Shown one piece after another: positions 16,729-25,190 of a DNA stretch of 40,641 bases. Under the pieces are notes generated by a model, which saw nothing but the letters and a program-made list of their open reading frames with translations, did no database searches and had not been told where the DNA came from. The stretch comes from Arcicella sp040387735. GTDB taxonomy: Bacteria; Bacteroidota; Bacteroidia; Cytophagales; Spirosomataceae. The translations under genes and the position numbers were made by a program. The DNA lies in NCBI GenBank assembly GCA_040387735.1, contig JAZKDE010000103.1, positions 1 to 40,641 on the forward strand. The letters are read 5' to 3'. The stretch's first letter is position 1. Each line of letters opens with the position of its first letter.

Positions 16729-17106
16729 ATGAAAGCTGAAAATAAAAAAATGGCAGCCAATTTGGTCGATACTTTATTGCCCAAATTTAAAGGTCTTGGT
16801 GAAAAAAGTGCTACTAAAATTATTAAGAATATTGAAAAAATTGCGGAAGATTTAGCGAAAAAATTCCATCGACTTTTAGAAGAAGATTCGGATAATAGCA
16901 GTAAAATGGAGAAAAAGGCGAGCAAAAAATTAGAGAAAGAAGCTCTAAAACAGAAAAAAGCCCTTCACAAAGCCGCAATGCAAGAGAAAATTGCAATGAT
17001 AACAATTTCTCCAAAACCTCGAACAGAAACGCTAAAACCATCTACTCAAAATACACATCATAAAGCAACCGCAAATGCAACAAAAGCGGTGAAAGAAGTA
17101 GAATAA
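16729..17106 (+). CDS. Lys-rich helical protein between two usp genes
   Basis: This 125-residue, strongly basic protein is predicted to be helical from about residue 3 to 88, with an acidic patch LLEEDSDNSS in the middle and a KKASKKLEKEALKQKK coiled-coil-like stretch. The last 35 residues are Thr/Ala/Lys-rich and probably disordered, in the manner of histone H1-like tails. No signal or membrane segment is seen. I do not recognise the family. Its place between two universal stress genes suggests a stress or stationary-phase role, perhaps nucleic-acid binding, without direct evidence. Confidence 0.65.
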   Translation: MKAENKKMAANLVDTLLPKFKGLGEKSATKIIKNIEKIAEDLAKKFHRLLEEDSDNSSKMEKKASKKLEKEALKQKKALHKAAMQEKIAMITISPKPRTETLKPSTQNTHHKATANATKAVKEVE

Positions 17107-17110
17107 TCAC

Positions 17111-17134
17111 CCTAAAATTGAGCTAAGTTTTAGG
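17111..17134. terminator. Weak hairpin behind the Lys-rich gene
   Basis: CCTAAAA (17111-17117) pairs with TTTTAGG (17128-17134) around a 10-nt loop, just after the stop codon at 17106. The following T run is short, so termination is only possible, not certain. Confidence 0.3.
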
Positions 17135-17326
17135 TTTCTAAAGTCATAAGTTAAAATACCCGAGCAAATTTAGTATTTTAAGATTTCTTGAAATTTTGAA
17201 GCGGTTAATCCGTTAAAACTATATTATTTATATTTTTTATGGGGATTTTTATAATCTGGAAATTACCATGAATACCCGCAAAGGTTATTTAAACTATTTA
17301 GAAATCATCAATAAATAAACGCTAAC

Positions 17327-18157
17327 ATGAAAACGATTCTTTTTCCAACCGATTTTAGTAAAAATGCTGTTCACGCATCCGAATACGCAGGAATATTGAT
17401 AAAACAGTTTGATGCCAATATCGTACTGCTGAATGTCCATTGGATTCCGATGGTGCCAGAAAATGCGATGGCTTATAATGCACAAGAAGCAATTGGAGAC
17501 AGCAAAAAAGAAGCTGAAAAAGATTTAGCAAAATTTACCGAAAAGTTTGTCGAGAAAACACAGATAAATCCCGAACGAATTTCGCAAAGGGTTGAATACG
17601 GTTTTCCATCGGATACAATCGTTGAAGTTGCCAATGAAATTAAGGCTGATTTTATCGTGATGGGAACAAAAGGAGCATCAGATATTCTTGATAAATGGCT
17701 CGGTACAAATGCCCAAAAAGTCATGAAAGCAGCCGAATGTCCAGTCTGGATTATTCCTGCCGATGCGGTAATTAATCGTCCTCGAAAAATCATGTATGCG
17801 GCTGATTTTAAAGAAGATGAAATACTGGCAACCCAAAGATTTTTGGACATCGTGAAGCCCTTGGATGCTCTTTGTAAAGTAATTCATATCAATGATTTTT
17901 TTGAACAAAATGGGTCAAATATTACAGAGACGGTCAGTGATTTAAGGGGAGAATTTAAAGAAGAAAATCTCCTGGTAAGAAACATCAAAAGAGCGGATAT
18001 TATTGAAGGGTTAGAATCTTACATTGACACTTTTAAACCCGATACTTTAGCTTTGGCGGTACACGAAAAATCATTTTTCGAGAAAATATTTGATACCAGT
18101 GTTACCAAACATTTTGTGCAAGAAGCCAAATTACCTATTCTGACTTTCAGAAAATAA
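17327..18157 (+). CDS. Tandem-domain universal stress protein B
   Basis: The 276-residue protein is a close paralog of the one at 15777: both begin MKTILFPTDFS, carry DKWLGT(N/H)xQKVMKAA before CPVWIIP, share IMYAADFKEDE and end in nearly the same SFFEKIFDTSVTKHFVQEA stretch. The glycine loop here is VMGTKGASDILDKWLG. The strong conservation of the C-terminus suggests a recent duplication or gene conversion. The Lys-rich gene sits between the two copies; the hemerythrin gene starts 24 bp after this one, probably in the same operon. Confidence 0.9.
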   Translation: MKTILFPTDFSKNAVHASEYAGILIKQFDANIVLLNVHWIPMVPENAMAYNAQEAIGDSKKEAEKDLAKFTEKFVEKTQINPERISQRVEYGFPSDTIVEVANEIKADFIVMGTKGASDILDKWLGTNAQKVMKAAECPVWIIPADAVINRPRKIMYAADFKEDEILATQRFLDIVKPLDALCKVIHINDFFEQNGSNITETVSDLRGEFKEENLLVRNIKRADIIEGLESYIDTFKPDTLALAVHEKSFFEKIFDTSVTKHFVQEAKLPILTFRK

Positions 18158-18181
18158 CGATTCAAACTCACTTTTAATATT

Positions 18182-18874
18182 ATGACAACCGTCACCGACA
18201 TCATCGACAATACTAAAATCCTTCGGATAATTACTGAAAGATTGGACGGTGTTCACAAAAACAACACCATTTCAAATTGGGAAATGAACCATGAGTTAAT
18301 TGGTTTAATTCTGGATTTATACAATGACGATACTGATTTTGTTTACGAAAAAATGCAGAAATTTTCGATTGAAGATATTCTAAATTATTTGTTAGCAACC
18401 CATCAATATTACATTGAAAAAAAACTGCCCGAGATTGAACAGTCGATGTTGCATATTTATAACAAATACGCCGAAAGTCATCAGCTTTTAGCCAGTCTGA
18501 CTATCTTTTTTAACGAGTATAAAAAACGCTTGATTAGCCATATCAAGATGGAAGAAAAACAACTTTTTCCGTACATCAAAAGGATGATTTTGGCTTCAAA
18601 AACCAACGCAATTTGTGCGACAAGTTTGGATATAAATCCTCATTTTTCAATTGAAAAATTTGTTGCCAGTCACTCACCAATTGAAGATGAATTGAAAGAA
18701 GTTAGTCGGATTATCAAGCAATATTCGGAGGGAGAAGCCGTACCACTACCCTACAAAATATTCTTGAATCAAGTCGAACTTTTTGAAATTGAGCTACGCA
18801 AACACGCCATTATTGAAGACCACGTGCTTGTCCCAATGGTGATTGAGTTAGAGAACAGGCTAAATGAGAATTAA
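18182..18874 (+). CDS. Hemerythrin-domain protein, YtfE/ScdA-like
   Basis: The 230-residue helical protein has the HHE ligand pattern of a di-iron four-helix bundle: H74 with following E79 region, H120 and E124/E125 in SHIKMEEKQLFPYI, H164 in ASHSPIEDE, and H208, E212 and H214 in RKHAIIEDHVLVP. A short N-terminal region of about 60 residues contains an NWEMNHELIGLIL segment in the place of the ScdA N-terminal domain but lacks its Cys-Cys. YtfE/ScdA proteins repair iron-sulfur centres after nitric oxide or oxidative damage, or sense oxygen and NO. It lies 24 bp behind a usp gene. Confidence 0.87.
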   Translation: MTTVTDIIDNTKILRIITERLDGVHKNNTISNWEMNHELIGLILDLYNDDTDFVYEKMQKFSIEDILNYLLATHQYYIEKKLPEIEQSMLHIYNKYAESHQLLASLTIFFNEYKKRLISHIKMEEKQLFPYIKRMILASKTNAICATSLDINPHFSIEKFVASHSPIEDELKEVSRIIKQYSEGEAVPLPYKIFLNQVELFEIELRKHAIIEDHVLVPMVIELENRLNEN

Positions 18875-18922
18875 CAATTAATATAAATTTCACTCAGTAT
18901 TACCCATTAACAACAAACAATC

Positions 18923-19300
18923 ATGAAAGATACTATTTCACACTTACACGGATTATGTAAAGATTGGCTCAGAGAATTAGATTTTTATAAATCAGAAATA
19001 CCATTTTTAAAAGGCAGATTAGACGAAGTTGCTTCCAAAAATACATCAAAAGACATTCAAGCTCAAGTTGACCATTTTGAAAATAGATTTTACATTATGA
19101 ATAATCACTTAGATGAATTACTTCACGATGTAAAACTTAAAGAAGAATCGTTATTGGAAACGGCGGCAACTCAACCGAAATACATAAATGTAAAGATGAT
19201 TGAAACCGATGATAATTTGGAAGATTTAATGGATTTTACCGCTTCCGATTTTAAAAATACGAAGAAGGAGTTTTATCAGTTTTTATCGAAGTATTTGTAA
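18923..19300 (+). CDS. Small helical protein, unknown
   Basis: This 125-residue acidic, soluble protein has long helices: residues 1-35 (HGLCKDWLRELDFYKSEIPF), 45-80 and 100-125 are likely coiled-coil forming. It has no signal peptide and no motif I recognise. It follows the hemerythrin gene by 48 bp on the same strand and is followed by the repeat hairpin at 19315, so it probably ends the usp-hemerythrin operon. Confidence 0.65.
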   Translation: MKDTISHLHGLCKDWLRELDFYKSEIPFLKGRLDEVASKNTSKDIQAQVDHFENRFYIMNNHLDELLHDVKLKEESLLETAATQPKYINVKMIETDDNLEDLMDFTASDFKNTKKEFYQFLSKYL

Positions 19301-19314
19301 GAAGAAATAAAAAA

Positions 19315-19417
19315 TAGCACGCTGATAAGGCAGATGTTGTAACGGAGATTAATACAGATTTTTTTATTTAATCCTCTCAATCTTCGTTACGATAGTATCT
19401 GCATCATCAGCGTGCTA
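19315..19417. repeat. CGCTGATGACGCAGAT-type dispersed hairpin repeat
   Basis: Left arm 19315-19350 and right arm 19379-19417 are imperfect complements: both start TAGCACGCTGAT and contain GCAGAT and GTAACG(G/A)AGATT in their own reading direction. Wording of this kind (CGCTGATGACGCAGATTT) is a well-known dispersed intergenic repeat in many genomes. It lies between the convergent small helical gene and iorB and may serve as their shared terminator. Confidence 0.65.
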
Positions 19418-19425
19418 ATGAATCC

Positions 19426-21591
19426 TTAAACAATATTATCAATTTCAAAAGGTAAAGTTCTTACTCGTTTACCCATTAAATTAAAAATAGCATTACACAA
19501 AGCAGGAGCAATTGGTGGCAAACCAGGTTCCCCCACACCACCTGGAGCTTCTGAGTTTTCAATAATATGCACTTCTACTTTTGGCATTTCATTGATTCTC
19601 AGAACATTGTATTGGTGAAAGTTAGTTTGTTCTGCCTGTCCATCTTTAAATGTAATTCCGTTTTTAATCGCTGCTGTTAAGCCCATCACGATATTTCCTT
19701 CAGTTTGAGCCTTAATATTATCAGGATTCACGGTCATTCCGCAATCAATTACTGAAACTACTTTATCAATTTTCACACCTTTACCTTCCTTGGAAACCGT
19801 AATGGCATGAGCTACAATTGTTCCGAAAGACCGAGCAATGGCAATCCCAATCGCTTGATTTTCAGGCAATTTTGTGTGATAATTTGATTTTTTAGCTAAA
19901 GTTTGCAACACTTTCGTAAATCTTGGAGAATTAGCTAACATTTCTAAACGGAAAGCTAATGGGTCAATTTTCGCAGCGTGAGCCAATTCATCGGTAAAAC
20001 TTTCTTGCCCAAAAGCCGTCGTTGATGAATACACCGAACGCCACCAAACGATTGGAATATTAGTTTCAGCTAAGTGAAAACTCAATTTACGATTTTCAAA
20101 ATCGTACGGACTATCTTCAATATTTGCCGTTTCTGAAGCCCAATCATCAGGAGCATTTTTCAAAGGATTTTTGAATACTTGATGTTGAATTGAACTTCCT
20201 ACAATCTTATGATTATGAGCAACGACTGAGCCTTTAGCATCTAAACCACCTTCTAAAACCGACAACATTCCCGGGCGGAAAGGCCCTTGAGTGGTGTCAT
20301 CTTCCCGAGTCCAAACAACTTTTACGGGAGCATTTATTTGTTTCGAAATGTGTAATGCCTCCATTACGTAGTCGTAATAAGCCTTTCTACCAAACGCTCC
20401 ACCCATAAATGGCACGTTTACTTTCACATTTTCAGGTTTGATTTTGAGATATTCAGCCACTTGTGGAATCAGTCCATCAGGCCCTTGAATCGGAGCCCAC
20501 AATTCTACTTTATCCCCTTGTACCCAAACGGTAGCATTTTCGGGTTCCATCGGAGCGTGAGCCAAAAATGGTGTTTGATAGGCTGCTTCTAATTTTTGTG
20601 AAGCACCTGCTAAACCTTTCGCAAAATCGCCTTTGGTATCGCCTGTATAAATTTCGCCTGCCGTTTTTGACAAATTTTGAAGGTCTGCAAAGTAGCCATC
20701 ACTTGATATTTTATTAGAACCTTCACTATCCCATTTAATTTTTAAAGCTTTACGTCCTTTATTGGCAGCCCAATAATTATCCGCAACTACCGCAATAGCT
20801 TCAACGGTTTTATGAGGCATTGCACGTTCGGTTTTCAGTACAAACTTCACCCCTTTAACTTTCATAGCTTCAGAACCATCAAAACTCACTACTTTCCCAA
20901 GCATCGTTGGTGAATGTTCAATGCTGGCGTATAACATTCCAGGGACAACAGCATCCAAACCAAAAACAGCCGAACCATTTACTTTAGAAGGAATTTCTGG
21001 ACGAGGAACTGATTTGCCTAAGAGTTTAAAATCTTTGGCATCTTTCAGTTTTGGTTCTTTTGGAACTTCCAATTTTGAGGCTTCTTCAACTAATTCACCG
21101 TAAGTAAATGATTTATTAGTAGGCTTATGAATAACCTTTGCATTTTCGGCAAAACATTCACTTACAGGCACTTGCCATTTTTTAGCAGCTGCCGTAATTA
21201 ACATTTCACGCACGGCGGCACCTGCTGTACGCATGGGTGTCCAACGAGTACGAATAGAAGACGAACCGCCTGAAAGTTGCGAGCCGTACTTACCCTGTCC
21301 GTCCGTATTACGGATTTCAACTTGGTCGAGGGTAACTTCTAATTCCTCCGCCAAAAGCAAAGGAAGTGATTGATAAGTGCCTTGTCCCATATCAGGACGA
21401 GCGTTAAAAAGCGTGATTTTGCCCGCATCATTAATTAAAATGTACGGATTCAACTCAAGCCCTAAGGCTGCGGCATTGGTGGTATCAATTTTATGAACGG
21501 TAGTTTCAGATTTACCAAAAGATGGCATTGAAAAACCTATTGCCAACAAAGATGTGGCTTTTATAAAGTCTCTGCGAGTGTTGTTTGTCAT
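19426..21591 (-). CDS. iorB: Molybdopterin-binding hydroxylase subunit, isoquinoline 1-oxidoreductase type
   Basis: The 721-residue protein has a Tat signal (R6-R7-D-F-I-K, then a hydrophobic stretch to about 27) and the xanthine dehydrogenase-type large subunit: RPDMGQGTYQSLPLLLAEEL, GGSSSIRTRWTPMR, MGGAFGRKAYYDY and near the end GGVGEPGLPPIAPALCNAI, whose Glu is the likely active-site base at molybdenum. It works with the 2Fe-2S subunit IorA. The real substrate (N-heterocycle or aldehyde) cannot be told from sequence. It is periplasmic by its Tat signal, with IorA probably carried along. Length is typical for the IorB group. Confidence 0.88.
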   Translation of the reverse strand: MTNNTRRDFIKATSLLAIGFSMPSFGKSETTVHKIDTTNAAALGLELNPYILINDAGKITLFNARPDMGQGTYQSLPLLLAEELEVTLDQVEIRNTDGQGKYGSQLSGGSSSIRTRWTPMRTAGAAVREMLITAAAKKWQVPVSECFAENAKVIHKPTNKSFTYGELVEEASKLEVPKEPKLKDAKDFKLLGKSVPRPEIPSKVNGSAVFGLDAVVPGMLYASIEHSPTMLGKVVSFDGSEAMKVKGVKFVLKTERAMPHKTVEAIAVVADNYWAANKGRKALKIKWDSEGSNKISSDGYFADLQNLSKTAGEIYTGDTKGDFAKGLAGASQKLEAAYQTPFLAHAPMEPENATVWVQGDKVELWAPIQGPDGLIPQVAEYLKIKPENVKVNVPFMGGAFGRKAYYDYVMEALHISKQINAPVKVVWTREDDTTQGPFRPGMLSVLEGGLDAKGSVVAHNHKIVGSSIQHQVFKNPLKNAPDDWASETANIEDSPYDFENRKLSFHLAETNIPIVWWRSVYSSTTAFGQESFTDELAHAAKIDPLAFRLEMLANSPRFTKVLQTLAKKSNYHTKLPENQAIGIAIARSFGTIVAHAITVSKEGKGVKIDKVVSVIDCGMTVNPDNIKAQTEGNIVMGLTAAIKNGITFKDGQAEQTNFHQYNVLRINEMPKVEVHIIENSEAPGGVGEPGLPPIAPALCNAIFNLMGKRVRTLPFEIDNIV

Positions 21592-21602
21592 TTGAGTTGT
21601 GT

Positions 21603-21938
21603 TTAAACGAATTCCTCCGTCATCACTAATTTATACTCTTTAATTGAATGGCTATTTTCGTAAAGTGTTACAGGCTCTAAGTCAAAAGGGGATATTAAAT
21701 CTTTGTCCAAAATTTTCATTGAAACTTTTAGATTCACCCATTTCAAAGTACCTTCTTCACTCACCAAAGCATATTTTGAAAATATCAGAATCCTTCAATC
21801 TATAAAAACTTCTATCCTTTTGGGAATTACAAATTCTTCTTCAAAATCATTAACCCTAACTTCTACTATGTTCCAAAGACAAGTAATTTTAAAGGGTTCA
21901 ATCTTTAAAATCTGTGTGATAAATGGAACCCTATTCAT
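21603..21938 (-). pseudogene. Small DUF2442-like gene split by an in-frame TGA
   Basis: Between iorA (3 bp) and iorB (11 bp) the minus strand has a frame of 111 codons from ATG 21938 to TAA 21603 with a single internal stop, TGA at 21795-21797 (codon 48). Both halves look like protein: the first has ITQILKIEPFKITCLW and a VRVNDFEEEF strand pair, the second GTLKWVN and FDLEPVTLYENS, which together resemble the DUF2442 pattern of an N-terminal beta sheet followed by a W-N...D-x-x-P-x-T-L-Y-E ending. No frameshift is needed to join them. Likely a recently broken gene inside the ior operon; a base-calling error is also possible. The DUF2442 likeness is by eye. Confidence 0.5.
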
Positions 21939-21941
21939 TAT

Positions 21942-22430
21942 TTACTTCCCAGTAGAATTACCACCATCTTTCATCAATTCAGCCGCACGGTGAATGGCTT
22001 GGCGAATACGAGGATAGGTTCCACAACGACAAATATTTCCCGACATCGCTACGTCAATATCATCATCGGTTGGATTTGATTTTTCTTTCAATAATGCCAC
22101 TGCTGACATGATTTGCCCTGATTGACAATACCCACACTGCGGAACTTGAGCCTCAATCCACGCTTTTTGTACGGCGTGGTCGGTATTCGTTGAAATGCCT
22201 TCAATCGTTGTGATTTTATTGGTTGCCTTCAAAGTCGAAATCGGCGTTGAACACGAACGCACCGGCTGACCGTCAAGGTGAACAGTACAAGCTCCGCACA
22301 GAGCCATTCCACACCCAAATTTTGTACCTTTTAAGCCCACATAATCACGAATTACCCACAATAAGGGCGTATCGGCATCTGCATCTACGTTATATTTTTT
22401 CCCGTTTACGGTAAGATTATATTTTGCCAT
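21942..22430 (-). CDS. iorA: 2Fe-2S subunit of molybdenum hydroxylase
   Basis: The 162-residue protein has the N-terminal plant-type 2Fe-2S cluster (C40, C45, C48, C60 in GCGMALCGACTV...SC) and the C-terminal helical 2Fe-2S cluster (C99-x2-C102 and C134-x-C136 in ICRCGTYPRI). This is the standard small subunit that moves electrons from the molybdenum site of IorB. It is the first gene of the ior operon, with the broken small gene between it and iorB. Confidence 0.92.
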   Translation of the reverse strand: MAKYNLTVNGKKYNVDADADTPLLWVIRDYVGLKGTKFGCGMALCGACTVHLDGQPVRSCSTPISTLKATNKITTIEGISTNTDHAVQKAWIEAQVPQCGYCQSGQIMSAVALLKEKSNPTDDDIDVAMSGNICRCGTYPRIRQAIHRAAELMKDGGNSTGK

Positions 22431-22550
22431 TTTTAGATATTGATTTATGTCCTAATGATTTGTCTATCAACGTGTTGATTTGCTATATAAAAGTAAAAAA
22501 TAAACTCATTTGTTCAAAATTAATTCTTTTGAGTTGCCAGCAGTATTTAA

Positions 22551-24953
22551 TTACCACTCAGGTGTAACTCCTCCACGCACTCGTGAATTAAGCGAAAGTC
22601 GAATGGCAAATTGCGTATTTTTTAAACCATTATTTGCTTGTGGAATTCCTAAACTATTATAATTAAAAACTGCTTCCACTCGCATGATTCGTGCAATACC
22701 ATCAATGCCATAACCAAATTCAATGTTATGAATATTGTTATTTGCTGTGTAAAGATAATTAGCAAAAATATCCTCTCTCATTCCTAATCGGCGAATAGGT
22801 GAAAGTTGGGTCAATGCAAATTTTCGTAGCCCGACCATCGTCATTATATCAACGTAAGAACCATTGGTTGAATAAAAATATTGGTCAATAATTTTCTTAC
22901 TTACCCCCCAAATATAATTATCGTAAAAACCCACCAAACGATGCGTTGTAAGGGCATTACCAATCGAAATCATATTATTGTTTCCATTAAAGTGCTTAAA
23001 ATCAGCAAAAGTCATATTTTTAGCACTCAAGAATGTACCCACTTGGGCAATATAATTGAAGTTACTATTGATACTCAAAGGGAAATTATGCGTAATTCCC
23101 AATTCAATCGTATGAAAATCCATCTCACTACCTAATACTTTTGGAATCGCTCCACGGTATTTGAAAGTAATCAAAGGAGAAGATGAAAAATCTACCGAGC
23201 GAATGTTATTACGATACTGTTTTTTCAAACCTGGACGATAATTGAGTTGAAAACTGGCAATTACCGCATCATTAGGTTTAAATTCCGTTGCTCCAATTTC
23301 TTGGCTTTGAGGGAAGTTCGGAATGTATGAATTCCCTCCGAAATCAACCCAAGAATAATCCGTCGTATTTTGCAGAGGATAACGTCTCGCCCACTCAATC
23401 GACGTTTTTATTCCCAATGTATTAGAAAAACGGTCGTTGTAACTAATATTTATAAAATCCTTCTGATAAATTTTAACGAAATTTTTCTTCAATAATAAGG
23501 TTGAAAGTGAGTTCAAATCAAAGGCGATGGGCGTATCTACATTGTATTGCGACACAAAACGACCACCAGAAATACTAAAATCTTCTTTTTGTGTTTTCCA
23601 GCGAATTTTCAACATTCCCATCGAACGTTTTTGGGTTACTGAATAACGCCAAGTTGGGTCAATTTCCCACCAATCATAACGATTTTTTCGATAACGAAAT
23701 ACAGTTCCAGTATTCAATACAAAACCTTCGACGGTATTAAAATTGAAGTCCAACAAAGGAGCTTTATAGTAAATTTCATAAGGATAATAGCCTCGGTGGG
23801 TACTTCCCCAGAAAAAGGAACGACTAAATAAAACGCTACCAATCCCAAATTTCTGATTGGATTGACGGTAAGTAGAGAACTCATCTGGTTGTAAAGGAAG
23901 GGTATTCTTACTTTTAGAAACGATTGGCAAATCGGGCGTAAATACCTGAAAATCAACCAATTTTCTTAATTCATTCCACAAATCGATCTTTTGTTTATCC
24001 GCTTCAGGGGATACTTGTATTTTGTCATAACGTCTCAAACCTGACGCAATATTGGCATCACTCCATTGATTTTGGAGATTTGTTCCCATAGCCGACATCA
24101 CTTGCTTGAACTGCTGAATTTCAAAATTTCGTTCTTGTATATTCACGATTTCGTGGAATGTTGTTTCGGCAGGGCGTTGGATTTTCTTCGCCTCATCTGA
24201 ACTCAATTTTTGGTAATTCCAAACCTTCGCTAAATATTGATATTCACCAACAAACCCCATTAACGTTCCAGAAGTTTTGATACTAACTTTCTCAGGTAGC
24301 CACTGTTCTAAATACTGGGCGTATTGAATATTGAAATGATAATCAATGGCGTAGTTCCGAAAGGTTAAATCAAGCTCTTGAATAGAAAAATCCTTATCAG
24401 TTATTGCAATTGTACCGCTAAATACCTTTTCATCATTATTATTTTTCGGACTTACTTTTATCTGATAAATCTTAACACCATTATTTTCCGTAATTTTTAG
24501 TAATTTAAAGTCATAAAAATGAAATGCTTTCGAAGAAATTGGTGAGATTGCACCTGTTCCTAAAACCGACTTATAAAAATTAGGGTTTATAAATTTATCA
24601 GGACGTTCATGGTCTTTGAAATTATTCCTAATAGCCTGATAATCAAACAAATATCCATTATTATCATTTACCAAAAACTTAGCATAAGATTCTGATTGAT
24701 AAGTTAAACCTTCTTCTACTCCTTCTTTAACCAAAAGGGATTTCCAAATATTGGGAATTCTCGTCCACTTACCAGCATTTTGAATGAAAGTTTCCGCTTG
24801 ATAATTTGCGTAAGATTTATCATGCGAAGGAGCAGCCTCAATTGCTTTTTGAACAATTACCGAAACCTTAACAGAATCCTCCGAAAATCCACTAAAAGCC
24901 TGTAAATCAAAGGCGTATAATAAGAATATAAATAATAAAAATCGTTGAAGCAT
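22551..24953 (-). CDS. DUF5686-family outer-membrane protein
   Basis: The 800-residue protein has a signal peptide (residues 1-20) and then a region of about 350 residues starting SVIVQKAIEAAPSHDKSYANYQAET, typical of the Bacteroidota DUF5686 family, with the FSGTIAITDKDFSIQELDLTF strand region. The C-terminal 400 residues alternate aromatic and polar residues and look like a beta barrel. Many members carry an extra N-terminal carboxypeptidase-regulatory beta domain; it is absent here. The biochemical role of the family is not known. It stands alone, divergent from the secretion operon at 25191. Confidence 0.82.
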   Translation of the reverse strand: MLQRFLLFIFLLYAFDLQAFSGFSEDSVKVSVIVQKAIEAAPSHDKSYANYQAETFIQNAGKWTRIPNIWKSLLVKEGVEEGLTYQSESYAKFLVNDNNGYLFDYQAIRNNFKDHERPDKFINPNFYKSVLGTGAISPISSKAFHFYDFKLLKITENNGVKIYQIKVSPKNNNDEKVFSGTIAITDKDFSIQELDLTFRNYAIDYHFNIQYAQYLEQWLPEKVSIKTSGTLMGFVGEYQYLAKVWNYQKLSSDEAKKIQRPAETTFHEIVNIQERNFEIQQFKQVMSAMGTNLQNQWSDANIASGLRRYDKIQVSPEADKQKIDLWNELRKLVDFQVFTPDLPIVSKSKNTLPLQPDEFSTYRQSNQKFGIGSVLFSRSFFWGSTHRGYYPYEIYYKAPLLDFNFNTVEGFVLNTGTVFRYRKNRYDWWEIDPTWRYSVTQKRSMGMLKIRWKTQKEDFSISGGRFVSQYNVDTPIAFDLNSLSTLLLKKNFVKIYQKDFINISYNDRFSNTLGIKTSIEWARRYPLQNTTDYSWVDFGGNSYIPNFPQSQEIGATEFKPNDAVIASFQLNYRPGLKKQYRNNIRSVDFSSSPLITFKYRGAIPKVLGSEMDFHTIELGITHNFPLSINSNFNYIAQVGTFLSAKNMTFADFKHFNGNNNMISIGNALTTHRLVGFYDNYIWGVSKKIIDQYFYSTNGSYVDIMTMVGLRKFALTQLSPIRRLGMREDIFANYLYTANNNIHNIEFGYGIDGIARIMRVEAVFNYNSLGIPQANNGLKNTQFAIRLSLNSRVRGGVTPEW

Positions 24954-25190
24954 CTTTAAGTTTTGTTTCAGTTTTGATGTGATTAGGTGGGCAATCAGAA
25001 AAGACTATAAAATTACGAACAAACATCGAGAGTATTATTTCGTAAGCATTATTTCTTAGATTCAAACGCAGCCTAATCTTGGAATCGTACTAATCTAAGG
25101 GAATTCTAATGTGATTTTAAAACCATAAAAATAATGCCGCTGTTATAACAACAATCCATTTTGTATCATTTTCAACCTAAATAATAAACT

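Noticed and set aside
21795..21797. Selenocysteine or recoded TGA in the small ior gene
   Set aside because: TGA ends several intact genes here (ccoQ, ABC protein, methyltransferase) and no SECIS-like hairpin is evident.
21703..21993. Plus-strand frame of 96 codons across the ior gap
   Set aside because: It overlaps iorA on the opposite strand and has no protein-like pattern; the minus strand explains the region better.
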